Of a stretch of DNA of 15,380 bases, positions 1-7,170 are shown piece after piece. The position numbers were made by a program, and so were the translations under genes. Every line of letters starts with the position of its first letter. Positions within the stretch are counted from its first letter, which is position 1. The notes under the pieces were generated by a model. It was not told where the DNA came from and made no database searches. It saw nothing but the letters and a program-made list of their open reading frames with translations. The DNA is taken from contig DATFWQ010000244.1 in assembly GCA_035259145.1 (NCBI GenBank), positions 1 to 15,380 on the forward strand, in the 5' to 3' direction. The stretch is from CF-161 sp035259145 (GTDB taxonomy: Bacteria > Chloroflexota > Dormibacteria > Dormibacterales > Dormibacteraceae).

Positions 1-879
1 TTAGACGCCGCCGCCCAGCCGCGGCCGGACTATCTCGACCAGCGCCTCGATGAACTCGGGGCGGTCGTTGAACGACCCCGTTCGCCGCAGCTCGACGCCG
101 CGGGCTCGTGCCCACGACTGCGCTTCGACGTCGATGTCGTAAAGCACCTCCAGGTGGTCCGCCACGAAGCCGATCGGGCAGACCAGCACGCGACGCGCGT
201 CTGACCGCTCGAGCGCCTCAAGCAGGTCGGGCCCCAGCCAGGGCTCCCCGGTGTGGCTTGCCGACTGGAACGCGAACTCCCATTGCGGCAGCCGCGTCAT
301 CCGCGCAGCGACCAGCTCGCACGTCTCCAGCAGACGCAGGTCGTAGCGGTCCCCCTCCGCGACGATCCGGGCCGGCAGACTGTGAGCCGTGAAGAAGACC
401 CGGTCGGGCCGCCAGCCGATCGTCGCCTCGTCGAGCACGCCGCAAAGCGCCTGGATGAAGGCCGGATTGTCGTGAAAGCCACCGATGAACTCGTACGGCC
501 CGGACCACGCATGCGCCAGCGCCGCTTCGTAGGCGCCCACGCTCATCCGGGCGAAGTGCGGTGCCAGGGGCAGCCCGATCAGCCGGTGCACGCCTGCCGC
601 GCGTGCCTCGGCCGCGGCATCAGCGATGAACGGCCGGGAGTGCCTCATGCCGGCGAACACTGGCAGCTTGAGGCGGTCGCCCAGCGCGGCAGCCTGCCGC
701 CTCGTGATTCCCTCCAGCGGAGATCCGCCGATCGCGCGATAACGGCCCTTCAGCTCCTCCAGGGCCTCAGCCGATGGCGGGCGGCCGCCCCGGATGTGTG
801 TGAAGTAGGCCTCGACATCCGCCTCGGTGCGGGGGCTGCCGTACGCCATGCACAGCACACCGGCGCCGTCACGCGACAA
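1..879 (-). CDS. hemH: Coproporphyrin III ferrochelatase (CpfC/HemH)
   Basis: Class of ferrochelatase that, in organisms with HemQ, inserts Fe2+ into coproporphyrin III to give coproheme. The 292-residue product shows an N-terminal MAYGSP motif (11-16) followed by YFTHIRGG, as in Gram-positive ferrochelatases. The catalytic pair is visible as H166 in AHSLP and E244 in DHLEVLYDID. There is no C-terminal cysteine cluster (cysteines only at 10, 146, 187 and 234), so a [2Fe-2S] centre of the kind seen in some actinobacterial members is unlikely. The stop is TAA at 1-3, so the gene is complete. The start is TTG at 879, overlapping the hemE stop by 11 bp; it is kept because the residues before MAYG match the family N-terminus. 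A GTG seven codons later is the alternative. The gene is last in the haem operon within the window. Assignment to coproporphyrin rather than protoporphyrin as substrate is inferred from the neighbouring hemQ. Confidence 0.95.
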   Translation of the reverse strand: MSRDGAGVLCMAYGSPRTEADVEAYFTHIRGGRPPSAEALEELKGRYRAIGGSPLEGITRRQAAALGDRLKLPVFAGMRHSRPFIADAAAEARAAGVHRLIGLPLAPHFARMSVGAYEAALAHAWSGPYEFIGGFHDNPAFIQALCGVLDEATIGWRPDRVFFTAHSLPARIVAEGDRYDLRLLETCELVAARMTRLPQWEFAFQSASHTGEPWLGPDLLEALERSDARRVLVCPIGFVADHLEVLYDIDVEAQSWARARGVELRRTGSFNDRPEFIEALVEIVRPRLGGGV

Positions 880-1897
880 TGGCGGGCACCCACTCGTGGA
901 CGGTGTTGATCAGCACCTCCAGGTTGTCGACGGGAGTGTCAGGCAGGACCCCGTGACCCAGGTTGAAGACGTGACCCGGGCGACCGCCCGCCCGGCGGAG
1001 CACGTCTCGAGCCCGCGACCGCACCAGCTCCCGCGGCCCCAGCAGCACCGCCGGATCCAGGTTGCCCTGAACGCCGCGATCGAAGCCGACCCGCTGCCAG
1101 CCCGCGTCGAGCGGGACTCTCCAGTCCAGGCTGACCACGTCCGGCCCGGTGCCGGCGATCGATTCCAGCAGCGCGGCCGTGCCGGTGCCGAAGTGCACCC
1201 GCGGTACACCCAGGCCGGCCGTCGCGTCGAAGATCGCCCGGGTGTGCGGTGCTACCCGCTCGTTGTAGTCCTCGACCGACAACGCTCCGACCCAGCTGTC
1301 GAACACCTGCAGTGCGGCGGCGCCGGCCGAAATCTGCGCGGTCAGGTAGCGCGACATCACGCGGGCCAGCTTGGCCAGTAGCGAGTCGAAGGCCTCGGGT
1401 TCGCAGAACATGAACCGTTTTGCCGTGGCGAAGTCGCGCGACGGCTTCCCCTCGATCAGGTAGCTGGCCAGGGTGAAGGGGGCGCCGCAGAAGCAGATCA
1501 CAGGCACATGCGAGTCGGCCACGACCCGGCGCACCGCGTCGATGACCTGCGGGGCGGCCTCCTCACCAGAGGGCTCGCTCAGCGCGCCGACATCGGCCGC
1601 GGTCCGAATCGGACGCGCGATCATGGGGCCGACGCTCTCGACCAGCTCGAACTCGACGCCCATGCCTCGAAGCGGCAGCATGATGTCAGCGAACATCACC
1701 GCGGCGTCGACCCCCAGCCGGCGGACGGGCTGCAGCGTGACCTCGGCGCAGAGGTCGGCGTCGGCGACGATGTCCACCAGTGACCAGCGATCACGCAGCT
1801 TTCGATACTCGGGCAAGGATCGGCCCGCCTGGCGCATCAGCCAGATCGGGGTGCGGTCTACCGGCCGGCGCCGGCAAGCATCGAGGAACCGGCTCAC
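869..1897 (-). CDS. hemE: Uroporphyrinogen III decarboxylase
   Basis: Decarboxylates the four acetate side chains of uroporphyrinogen III to give coproporphyrinogen III; cytosolic and cofactor-free. The 342-residue product has the family signature PIWLMRQAGRSLPEYR (17-32, with R22 and R26 for substrate carboxylates), the key aspartate D71 in FADIMLP, FCGAPFTLASYLIEG in the middle, and a C-terminal FNLGHGVLPDTP. The reading frame stays open upstream to 1966, but the GTG at 1897 forms a GTGA overlap with the hemL stop and puts the first residues (SRFLDACRRRPVDRTP) where the family begins. A weak AGAGG lies 8 nt upstream. Coupled to hemL before it and to hemH after it. Confidence 0.96.
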   Translation of the reverse strand: MSRFLDACRRRPVDRTPIWLMRQAGRSLPEYRKLRDRWSLVDIVADADLCAEVTLQPVRRLGVDAAVMFADIMLPLRGMGVEFELVESVGPMIARPIRTAADVGALSEPSGEEAAPQVIDAVRRVVADSHVPVICFCGAPFTLASYLIEGKPSRDFATAKRFMFCEPEAFDSLLAKLARVMSRYLTAQISAGAAALQVFDSWVGALSVEDYNERVAPHTRAIFDATAGLGVPRVHFGTGTAALLESIAGTGPDVVSLDWRVPLDAGWQRVGFDRGVQGNLDPAVLLGPRELVRSRARDVLRRAGGRPGHVFNLGHGVLPDTPVDNLEVLINTVHEWVPAIVA

Positions 1898-3000
1898 CGA
1901 ACGGCCTCTAGGGTCTGCTCGACGTCCTCCTCGCTGTGAGCAAGCGACACGAACCACGCCTCCCACTGGGACGGCGGGATGAGCACGCCGCGGCCGCGGA
2001 GCCGCCGGTGCAGGGCCGCGAACTGGGCCTCGTCTTGCATGAAGAGGGTGAGCATCGAACCGACTCGCGCGACCCGACCAACGGCACCGAGGCCCTCCTC
2101 GAGCGCGGACCCCAGCTGCTCCAGCTGCCGGTAGGCGGTCTCGTCGAGCAGGCGCAGGGTCGCCTCGCCTGCCGCCATCACCGCCGGATGGCCCGCCAGG
2201 GTGCCGGCCTGGTAGACGGCGCCCACGGGGGCAACCAGTGACATCAGATCAGCCCGGCCGCCGTACGCTCCGACGGGCAGCCCCCCGCCCACGATCTTGC
2301 CCAGCACCGTCAGGTCTGCCCGGACGCCGTAAAGCTGCTGCGCCCCGCCTGGGGCGACCCGGAATCCCGTGATCACCTCGTCCAGGATCAGCAGCGCGCC
2401 GTCCCGGTCGCAGAGCCGGCGGAGTCCCGGCAGGAAGCCCTCCGGTGGAACCACGACGCCGATGTTGCCGGGCACACCCTCCACGATCACAGCGGCGGCC
2501 TCTGACAGTGGCAGACCCTCCAGTGCCCCGAGGTCCCCGTAGGGGGACACGAGCAGGTCCCCGCTGCCCATCAGAGCGTCCGAGTGGCCGTGGTAAGCGC
2601 CCTCGAACTTCACCACAAGCCGGCGACCGGTGGCGGCTCGCGCAACGCGCACCGCGCTCATGGCCGCCTCGGTGCCAGAGGTGCAGAAGCGCATCATCTC
2701 GATGGAAGGCATCCGTTCCCGCACCAGCCTCGCCAGGCGCACCTCGCGCTCGGTCGTTACTCCGAAGGGGCCGCCCGCAGCGATCGCGTCGGATACAGCC
2801 TTCACGACCGAGGGATGGGCGTGGCCGGCTACCAGCGGGCCGAAGGCGCCGACCCAGTCCACGTACTCGCGGCCGCTGTCGTCCCAGACGTGGCCGCCCT
2901 GCCCGCGGAGGAGCGTCGGCGGGTCGCCCCCCACCGGGCGATAAGCCCGCACCGGGCTGTTGACACCGCCGGGAAATAGCTCGACAGCCTCGGCGATCAC
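1894..3000 (-). CDS. hemL: Glutamate-1-semialdehyde 2,1-aminomutase, shortened
   Basis: PLP enzyme that isomerises glutamate-1-semialdehyde to 5-aminolevulinate, second step of the C5 pathway. Visible: LFPGGVNSPVRAY at the N-terminus, CTSGTEA (PLP phosphate region), YHGHSD, D207 in LDEVITGFR, and the Schiff-base lysine K235 in GKIVGGGLPVGA. The product is 368 residues, clearly shorter than the roughly 425-430 usual for the family. Compared from memory with E. coli HemL, about 20 or more residues are missing just after YHGHSDALMGSG (the gating loop) and a further block near FMQDEAQ before PPSQWEAWF. The GTG start at 3000 overlaps the hemQ stop as GTGA, and GGAG lies 7 nt upstream. No frameshift is apparent: the flanking motifs are all in one frame. 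The aminomutase rather than a generic class III aminotransferase is supported by its place in a haem operon with hemA. Confidence 0.93.
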   Translation of the reverse strand: MIAEAVELFPGGVNSPVRAYRPVGGDPPTLLRGQGGHVWDDSGREYVDWVGAFGPLVAGHAHPSVVKAVSDAIAAGGPFGVTTEREVRLARLVRERMPSIEMMRFCTSGTEAAMSAVRVARAATGRRLVVKFEGAYHGHSDALMGSGDLLVSPYGDLGALEGLPLSEAAAVIVEGVPGNIGVVVPPEGFLPGLRRLCDRDGALLILDEVITGFRVAPGGAQQLYGVRADLTVLGKIVGGGLPVGAYGGRADLMSLVAPVGAVYQAGTLAGHPAVMAAGEATLRLLDETAYRQLEQLGSALEEGLGAVGRVARVGSMLTLFMQDEAQFAALHRRLRGRGVLIPPSQWEAWFVSLAHSEEDVEQTLEAVR

Positions 3001-3686
3001 AGCGGAGCTCCGAGCATGCTCAGGATCTCCTGCAGGGGGCGGTGCACGCAGGTCAGGATCGGCGTATCGCGGACCGTGGAGCGGCGGCTCTCCGTGCCGC
3101 GGAGGTCGCGTACCAGGTTGCCGAAGGCGACCAGGTCGTCGGTTTCATATGCGACCAGGAAGTCCTGGTCGTCGATGCCGAACGAGTAGGCCAGGAGTTG
3201 CCGCACCTGCGTGTACTCGTGACCGACCCGCATGTGCTCGTTCATGATCCCCTGCCGCGCCGCCTGGCTCAGCAGGTACCACTCGGCGCTCTTCGTGAAC
3301 GGATAGACGATCAGATAGCGGGAGCGCTCGCCGGTGAACAGCGACTGCTCCTGGGCCGTCGGCTTCTTGACGTACTGCGAGGGCTGGATGACGCCCAGCA
3401 GGCTTTCGGTCACTGTCAGGTGGCGGCCCAGGCCTGCCCGCAGCGCCGCCGCGGCTGCCTCCTCGAGGTCGTCCAGCGAGCCCGCGAGCCGCCACAGCAG
3501 GAGGTCCGTTCCCGGCTGGAGCCCGATCATCGAATAGGTGAACGTGGTAACGCCTCGAGCGCGCTCAACCGCCTCGCAGAAGGCCATCGCACCCTCGCAG
3601 CGCTCAGCCTCCGACAGACGCCGCCACGCCGGGTCCAGGCCCAGCGCAAGGGCCTGGATGAACCGCTGGGGGTCCGCCCCCGTCAT
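2997..3686 (-). CDS. hemQ: Coproheme decarboxylase (HemQ/ChdC)
   Basis: Last enzyme of the coproporphyrin-dependent pathway: oxidatively decarboxylates two propionates of coproheme to yield haem b. The 229-residue protein belongs to the chlorite-dismutase fold family. The hallmark region is RYLIVYPFTKSAEWYLL followed by NEHMRVGHEY and YSFGIDDQDFLVAYETDD. By alignment from memory with Firmicutes HemQ, Y128 (YPF) is the catalytic tyrosine and H151 (NEHM) the proximal haem ligand. The frame is open further upstream, but the ATG at 3686 overlaps the hemB stop as ATGA and has a perfect AGGAGG (complement of 3691-3696) 4 nt before it. A chlorite dismutase is unlikely in this setting. This gene is the main evidence that the operon makes haem through coproporphyrin. 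Confidence 0.95.
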   Translation of the reverse strand: MTGADPQRFIQALALGLDPAWRRLSEAERCEGAMAFCEAVERARGVTTFTYSMIGLQPGTDLLLWRLAGSLDDLEEAAAAALRAGLGRHLTVTESLLGVIQPSQYVKKPTAQEQSLFTGERSRYLIVYPFTKSAEWYLLSQAARQGIMNEHMRVGHEYTQVRQLLAYSFGIDDQDFLVAYETDDLVAFGNLVRDLRGTESRRSTVRDTPILTCVHRPLQEILSMLGAPL

Positions 3687-4708
3687 CCGCCCTCCTCGGC
3701 CAGCCAGCGCGCCGCGTCCTCTGCGAAGTAGCTCATGATCACGTCTGCACCTGCCCGCCGGATGGCGGTCAGCGTCTCCAGTGCAGTGCCTCGCCGGTCG
3801 ATCCAGCTCCACTGGGCGGCCGCCTCGATCATCGCGAACTCGCCGCTGACCTGATATGCCGCCAGCGGCAGGTCGAACCGCTCGCGAGCTGCGGCCAGGA
3901 GGTCGAGCGAGGTGATCGCGGGCTTGACCATCAGGATGTCGGCACCCTCCTGGGCGTCCAGGTCCATCTCTCGCATCGCCTCTCGCCCATTGGCCGGGTC
4001 CATCTGATACGAGCGGCGATCGCCGAATCCGGGAGTGGAGCCGGCAGCCTCACGAAACGGTCCATAGAGGAAGGACGCATGCTTCGACGCATAAGCCATG
4101 ATCGCGGTCGCGGTGTGGCCCGCCTCGTCCAGGGCAGCGCGCAGCGCAAAGACCTGCCCATCCATCATGGCTGACGGCGCGACCACGTCGGCGCCGGCTT
4201 CCGCATAGGCCACCGCGGCCGCGCCAAGCAGCGGCAATGAGCGGTCGTTGTCTACCTTCTGACCGTCGAGCACACCACAGTGACCGTGTGAGGTGTACTC
4301 GCAGAGGCAGACGTCGGCGATCAGAACCATCGGCAGGTCGGCCTCCCGCAGCTGCCGGAGGGCCTCCGGTACCGGGCCGGCTGGATCGGCAGCTCCCTGG
4401 CCCATGTCGTCCTTCGCATCCGGAACACCGAACAGCAGAAGGCCCCCGACGCGCAGCGCGGCCAGCCGCTGCGCGTAGTCCACAACCAGCTCCGGGCTCA
4501 TGCGCTCGTGGCCCGGCATCGGGGCGATCGGCTGGCGCCGGCCGCGACCCGGGACGACGAACACGGGTGCAACCAGCTGGCGCGGGCTGAGGCGCGTCTC
4601 GCGCACCAGCGCCCGACTTGCCGCAGTGGCCCGCAGCCGCCGCGGCCGGTCCGTTGGCTCGACGGATATGTCGCGTACGGCGTCCAAACGACGCGCAGTC
4701 TCAAGCAC
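3683..4708 (-). CDS. hemB: Delta-aminolevulinic acid dehydratase (porphobilinogen synthase)
   Basis: Condenses two 5-aminolevulinate molecules to porphobilinogen. The 341-residue product is slightly longer than the usual 325 or so because of about 20 extra N-terminal residues before RPRRLR. The three zinc cysteines are present (C134, C136, C144 in DVCLCEYTSHGHCG), marking a Zn-type enzyme. The two active-site lysines are K209 (YASKHASFLYGPFR) and K262 (ILMVKPA). The GTG start at 4708 is supported by the strong AGGTGAG Shine-Dalgarno 5 nt upstream and the lack of other start codons before RPRRLR. The gene follows a 315-bp repeat-containing gap after hemC, so it may have its own promoter or a processed transcript end. 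It is coupled downstream to hemQ. Confidence 0.96.
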   Translation of the reverse strand: MLETARRLDAVRDISVEPTDRPRRLRATAASRALVRETRLSPRQLVAPVFVVPGRGRRQPIAPMPGHERMSPELVVDYAQRLAALRVGGLLLFGVPDAKDDMGQGAADPAGPVPEALRQLREADLPMVLIADVCLCEYTSHGHCGVLDGQKVDNDRSLPLLGAAAVAYAEAGADVVAPSAMMDGQVFALRAALDEAGHTATAIMAYASKHASFLYGPFREAAGSTPGFGDRRSYQMDPANGREAMREMDLDAQEGADILMVKPAITSLDLLAAARERFDLPLAAYQVSGEFAMIEAAAQWSWIDRRGTALETLTAIRRAGADVIMSYFAEDAARWLAEEGG

Positions 4709-4713
4709 AGAAA

Positions 4714-4720
4714 CTCACCT
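4714..4720 (-). promoter_or_regulatory. Ribosome binding site of hemB
   Basis: AGGTGAG on the minus strand, 5 nt before the hemB GTG. It fixes the start codon. It matters because hemB is the only haem gene downstream of hemC that cannot rely on translational coupling to an upstream gene. Confidence 0.75.
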
Positions 4721-4729
4721 CAATTTGCA

Positions 4730-4749
4730 GGGGGAACCGGGGTTCCCCC
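4730..4749. repeat. Inverted repeat, first array copy (truncated unit)
   Basis: GGGGGAAC and GTTCCCCC arms around CGGG, in the truncated first unit nearest hemB. In the hem transcript it would fold just upstream of the hemB Shine-Dalgarno at 4714-4720, so it could affect hemB translation or protect an mRNA 5' end. That role is inference. Confidence 0.8.
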
Positions 4750-4837
4750 TCCGGACCTATGCAGGGGGAACCAGGGTTCCCCCTCCGGACCCCCTCCCGG
4801 CGGGCATCGTTTGGGGGACCTGAGACACAACTCATTC

Positions 4838-4856
4838 GGCCCGGCAAAGCCGGGCC
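4838..4856. repeat. GGCCCGGC/GCCGGGCC hairpin, unit 1
   Basis: Perfect 8-bp stem with an AAA loop on the plus strand (TTT on the minus strand). It is not followed by a T-run in the hem transcription direction, so it is not a standard intrinsic terminator for hemC. Confidence 0.8.
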
Positions 4857-4952
4857 TACCCGCAACGCCTGATCTGCAGGGGGAACCAGGGTTCCCCCTC
4901 CGGACCCCCTCCCGGCGGGCATCGTTTGGGAGACCTGAGACACAACTCATTC

Positions 4953-4971
4953 GGCCCGGCAAAGCCGGGCC
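4953..4971. repeat. GGCCCGGC/GCCGGGCC hairpin, unit 2
   Basis: Second copy of the 8-bp perfect stem with AAA loop, 115 bp from the first. In the hem transcript this is the first hairpin met after the hemC stop. A TTTTT run lies about 12 nt beyond it, but on the plus strand only, so terminator function for hemC is not supported. Confidence 0.8.
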
Positions 4972-5023
4972 TACCCGCAACGTGTTTTTGATCCTGGCGG
5001 TCATTGGGGGCGCGACGTAGTGG

Positions 5024-5926
5024 TCAGGCAATCAGGCTCACGACCTTTTTCATCAGCTCGTGCGCGGCTTTTTCGGCCAGCCGCCGGCCGCCGGCCTCGG
5101 TGGGCTCGTCTTCAAGGCAGACCACGTGGCGCTCCGATCCGTCCGGCGCGGCGGCCGCCGCCAGCAGCGTCAGCCGGCTGCCCGTGACGCCGGCCAGCGC
5201 TCCCACGGGCGCCCGGCAGGATCCGCCGGTCGCCCGGAGCACCTCACGCTCTGTCAGGACGGCCAGGCGGACGGCCGGGTCGTCCAGCCCCTCGGCCGCC
5301 CTCAGGACGCGTGCATCCGCCGCGCGGCACTGCACCGCCAGCGCGCCCTGGCCTGGCGCGGGCGCCACGACTTCGGGTGGCAGGCGCTCGTCGATGCGCG
5401 AGCCGGCGCCGAGCCGGTCTAACCCGGCGGCGGCGAGGACCAGGGCGTCCACCTCGCCCGCGTCCAGACGTCGCAGCCGCGTGTCGACGTTGCCGTGCAG
5501 AGGCCGATTGCGAAGGTCGGGCCGCACGTGGAGCACGAAGCCGGCTCTGCGCGGGCTGTCGGTGCCGAACCACGCGCCCGCCGGCAGCGCGTCCAGGCGG
5601 CATCCGCCTGCAGCCGTGAGGAGCACGTCGCGCGGATCCTCGCGCTCCGGATATGCCACCACGATCAGGTCGTCACGGCTGGCGAGCGGCACATCCTTCG
5701 CACTGTGCACAGCCAGATCGATCTCGCCGTCGACCAGCGCCTCCTCCAGCGCTGTCACGAAGACACCCACACCGGGTGAGAGGTCGACAGGTCTCCGGTC
5801 GCCCTCGGTGATCACAGTGACCAGCTCCACTTCGTGCCCCAGCCGCCGCAGGCGCTCCGCGACCGCAGAGCTCTGGATCTGCGCCAGGCGCGAGCCGCGG
5901 GTGCCGAGGCGTAACCCTGCAGTCAC
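5024..5926 (-). CDS. hemC: Hydroxymethylbilane synthase (porphobilinogen deaminase)
   Basis: Polymerises four porphobilinogen units into hydroxymethylbilane. The 300-residue product is of normal length. It shows LGTRGSRLAQIQ at the N-terminus, the catalytic aspartate D78 in AVHSAKDVP, GNVDTRLRRL, APGQGALAVQC, and the dipyrromethane cofactor cysteine C237 in GGSCRAPVGA. The GTG start at 5926 forms a GTGA overlap with the end of hemA, with GGAGG 11 nt upstream. All three domains are present, including the C-terminal cofactor-bearing domain. The gene is followed by the hairpin repeat array rather than directly by hemB. Confidence 0.96.
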   Translation of the reverse strand: MTAGLRLGTRGSRLAQIQSSAVAERLRRLGHEVELVTVITEGDRRPVDLSPGVGVFVTALEEALVDGEIDLAVHSAKDVPLASRDDLIVVAYPEREDPRDVLLTAAGGCRLDALPAGAWFGTDSPRRAGFVLHVRPDLRNRPLHGNVDTRLRRLDAGEVDALVLAAAGLDRLGAGSRIDERLPPEVVAPAPGQGALAVQCRAADARVLRAAEGLDDPAVRLAVLTEREVLRATGGSCRAPVGALAGVTGSRLTLLAAAAAPDGSERHVVCLEDEPTEAGGRRLAEKAAHELMKKVVSLIA

Positions 5927-7131
5927 AGGTCGAACAGCCTCCGCGCAGCTTCGTCCTGACTGCCGTCCCGGTCTGCCCGCAGTGCGCTGATGGGCTCGTG
6001 CAGCAGGTCCCTGACCAGCTGCCGTGACATCGCCTCCACCAGCTCTCGCGCGCGTTCGTCCAGCTCGGGCAGGCGGCGTAAGAGCCGCTTCACTCGAGCC
6101 TGGCGGCGCGTCTCGCCCCGGTCTCGCAGCGCCACCAGCGTCGGCACCGAGCCCCTGCCCCTCAACCAGCCCATGTATTCGGCCACGCCGTCGGCGACCG
6201 CGGCCTCAGCGGCGGCCGTCCACGAGGACTCGGCCGGCAGGCGCTGCCACAGCTCGTCGATCCCCAGAAAGTTGGGCCCCAGCGACCTCTGGACGCTCGC
6301 CGGGATGGCGGGCGGCACCGACAGGTCGGCGATGGGCGGCATGGGCGGTTGAGGGCCGGCCGCAGCGCCGGCCCGGGCGAGCTCTGACCACTCGCCGCGG
6401 AGTGCCACCGCGACGGCGGCCATCTCAGGAGCGCGCTGTGCGGCTCCGGCCAGGTCGAGCTGAGCGCGGATTGTGCCTGAGCGTTTAGCTGGGTCGTGAT
6501 CGCGGAGGCGGCCGGCCACGGTGACTACCCCTCCCGCCGCGGTTGCGGCCGCCGCGAGCGCGACGCCCATGGCCCCCGTTCCCACCACAAGCACGGGCCG
6601 GCCCGACAGCTGCGTCCGCGCCGTCAACCAGCTCACCGCCCGCTCGGCCAGCCCATCTCGAGCCGCCACCTTGCCTGCTCCGTTCCCAGCCCACGCTCCA
6701 GGCTTCGCCAGGGCATCGTCCGGGGGGCCCATCAGGGATCGGGGAACCCCTTGAACACGTGCCGCACGCCCTGCAGCGATCGCGCACTCGAACATGCGGG
6801 CCACCCGCTCGTCCGTTCCCCTCTCTCGCGCGCGTGCCAGGGCGTCGCGAACCTGGCCGAGAATCTCGCTCTCACCGGCGACCGCGCTCTCCAACCCGGC
6901 GGCGACTCTGAACAGCTGACGCACTGCCCTATCGCCTTCCAGGCGCCTCATCTCCTGCTGCGCGGGGCTCTGACCAAAGCCGTACAGCTCGACCCGGTGG
7001 CACGTCGCCAGCAGTACCCATTGACGATGGAACTCGACCAGCTCGGCGAGCGCTGCGGCAAGCTCAGCTCGCCGGTTGACGTCCAGCTCACCCGCCTGGA
7101 CGACCAGTGCCCAGGGCTGCCCTCCAGTCAT
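5923..7131 (-). CDS. hemA: Glutamyl-tRNA reductase, divergent
   Basis: Reduces glutamyl-tRNA(Glu) to glutamate-1-semialdehyde with NADPH, the entry step of the C5 pathway. The start taken is ATG 7131 (402 residues); a TTG two codons earlier (7137) is possible. Visible: catalytic C44 in LLATCHRVELYG, GLESAVAGESEILGQVRDA, the NADPH-binding VLVVGTGAMGVAL, DLSVPPAIP, and a C-terminal helical dimerisation domain (ETRRQARVKRLLRRLPELDERARELVEAMSRQL, shown here only as landmarks). Departures from the family: TCNR has become TCHR; the usual HRTAP-type motif near the N-terminus is not recognisable; and a Pro/Gly/Ala-rich stretch around residues 125-145 replaces the conserved linker before the NADPH domain. 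No clear Shine-Dalgarno precedes it. It is coupled to hemC by GTGA. Confidence 0.9.
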   Translation of the reverse strand: MTGGQPWALVVQAGELDVNRRAELAAALAELVEFHRQWVLLATCHRVELYGFGQSPAQQEMRRLEGDRAVRQLFRVAAGLESAVAGESEILGQVRDALARARERGTDERVARMFECAIAAGRAARVQGVPRSLMGPPDDALAKPGAWAGNGAGKVAARDGLAERAVSWLTARTQLSGRPVLVVGTGAMGVALAAAATAAGGVVTVAGRLRDHDPAKRSGTIRAQLDLAGAAQRAPEMAAVAVALRGEWSELARAGAAAGPQPPMPPIADLSVPPAIPASVQRSLGPNFLGIDELWQRLPAESSWTAAAEAAVADGVAEYMGWLRGRGSVPTLVALRDRGETRRQARVKRLLRRLPELDERARELVEAMSRQLVRDLLHEPISALRADRDGSQDEAARRLFDL

Positions 7132-7134
7132 CGC

Positions 7135-7170
7135 CAAATCTATCTAAAGCTTACAAATCCCGCTCAAATC
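7135..7170. promoter_or_regulatory. AT-rich hemD-hemA spacer with three CAAATC direct repeats
   Basis: On the plus strand CAAATC occurs at 7135-7140, 7154-7159 and 7165-7170 (19 and 11 bp apart). These overlap the hemA start region and the hemD stop. On the minus strand the sequence includes TAGATTTGG, which also occurs upstream of the regulator (8552-8560). The stretch is unusually AT-rich for this window. It could be an internal promoter or an operator for the HTH regulator; either role is inference. Confidence 0.4.

Larger units (their letters stand above)
4726..4982. repeat. Hairpin-bearing tandem repeat array between hemC and hemB
   Basis: Two nearly identical 108-bp units (4760-4867 and 4875-4982) repeat at a period of 115 bp, separated by CCTGATC. 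I find one difference between them (G at 4816, A at 4931). A truncated third copy of the first 32 bp lies at 4726-4757, with one further change (G instead of A at 4739). Each full unit holds two inverted repeats. The first is GGGGGAAC-CAGG-GTTCCCCC near its start. The second is GGCCCGGC-AAA-GCCGGGCC near its end. The gap between the two genes (4709-5023) is otherwise empty. Open frames across the array are products of the repeat and are not called as genes. The form resembles REP/MITE-like intergenic elements; no transposase or terminal target duplication is visible. Confidence 0.9.

Noticed and set aside
3687..3812. 42-residue N-terminal extension of HemQ
   Set aside because: It lies in hemB coding sequence and is Arg-rich without similarity to HemQ; the ATGA overlap and AGGAGG fix the start at 3686.
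4726..4982. CRISPR-like array
   Set aside because: Only two full units and one partial, with unit length 108 bp and a 7-bp separator. There are no variable spacers and no cas genes.
4701..5031. Open frames of about 80-103 codons across the hemC-hemB gap on both strands
   Set aside because: They are read-through of the hairpin repeats (repeated GNPGSP-like and VGPALPGR-like strings) and have no support as proteins.
5004..5990. 328-codon plus-strand frame over hemC
   Set aside because: Ser/Arg-rich antisense shadow of hemC, which carries every expected motif on the other strand.
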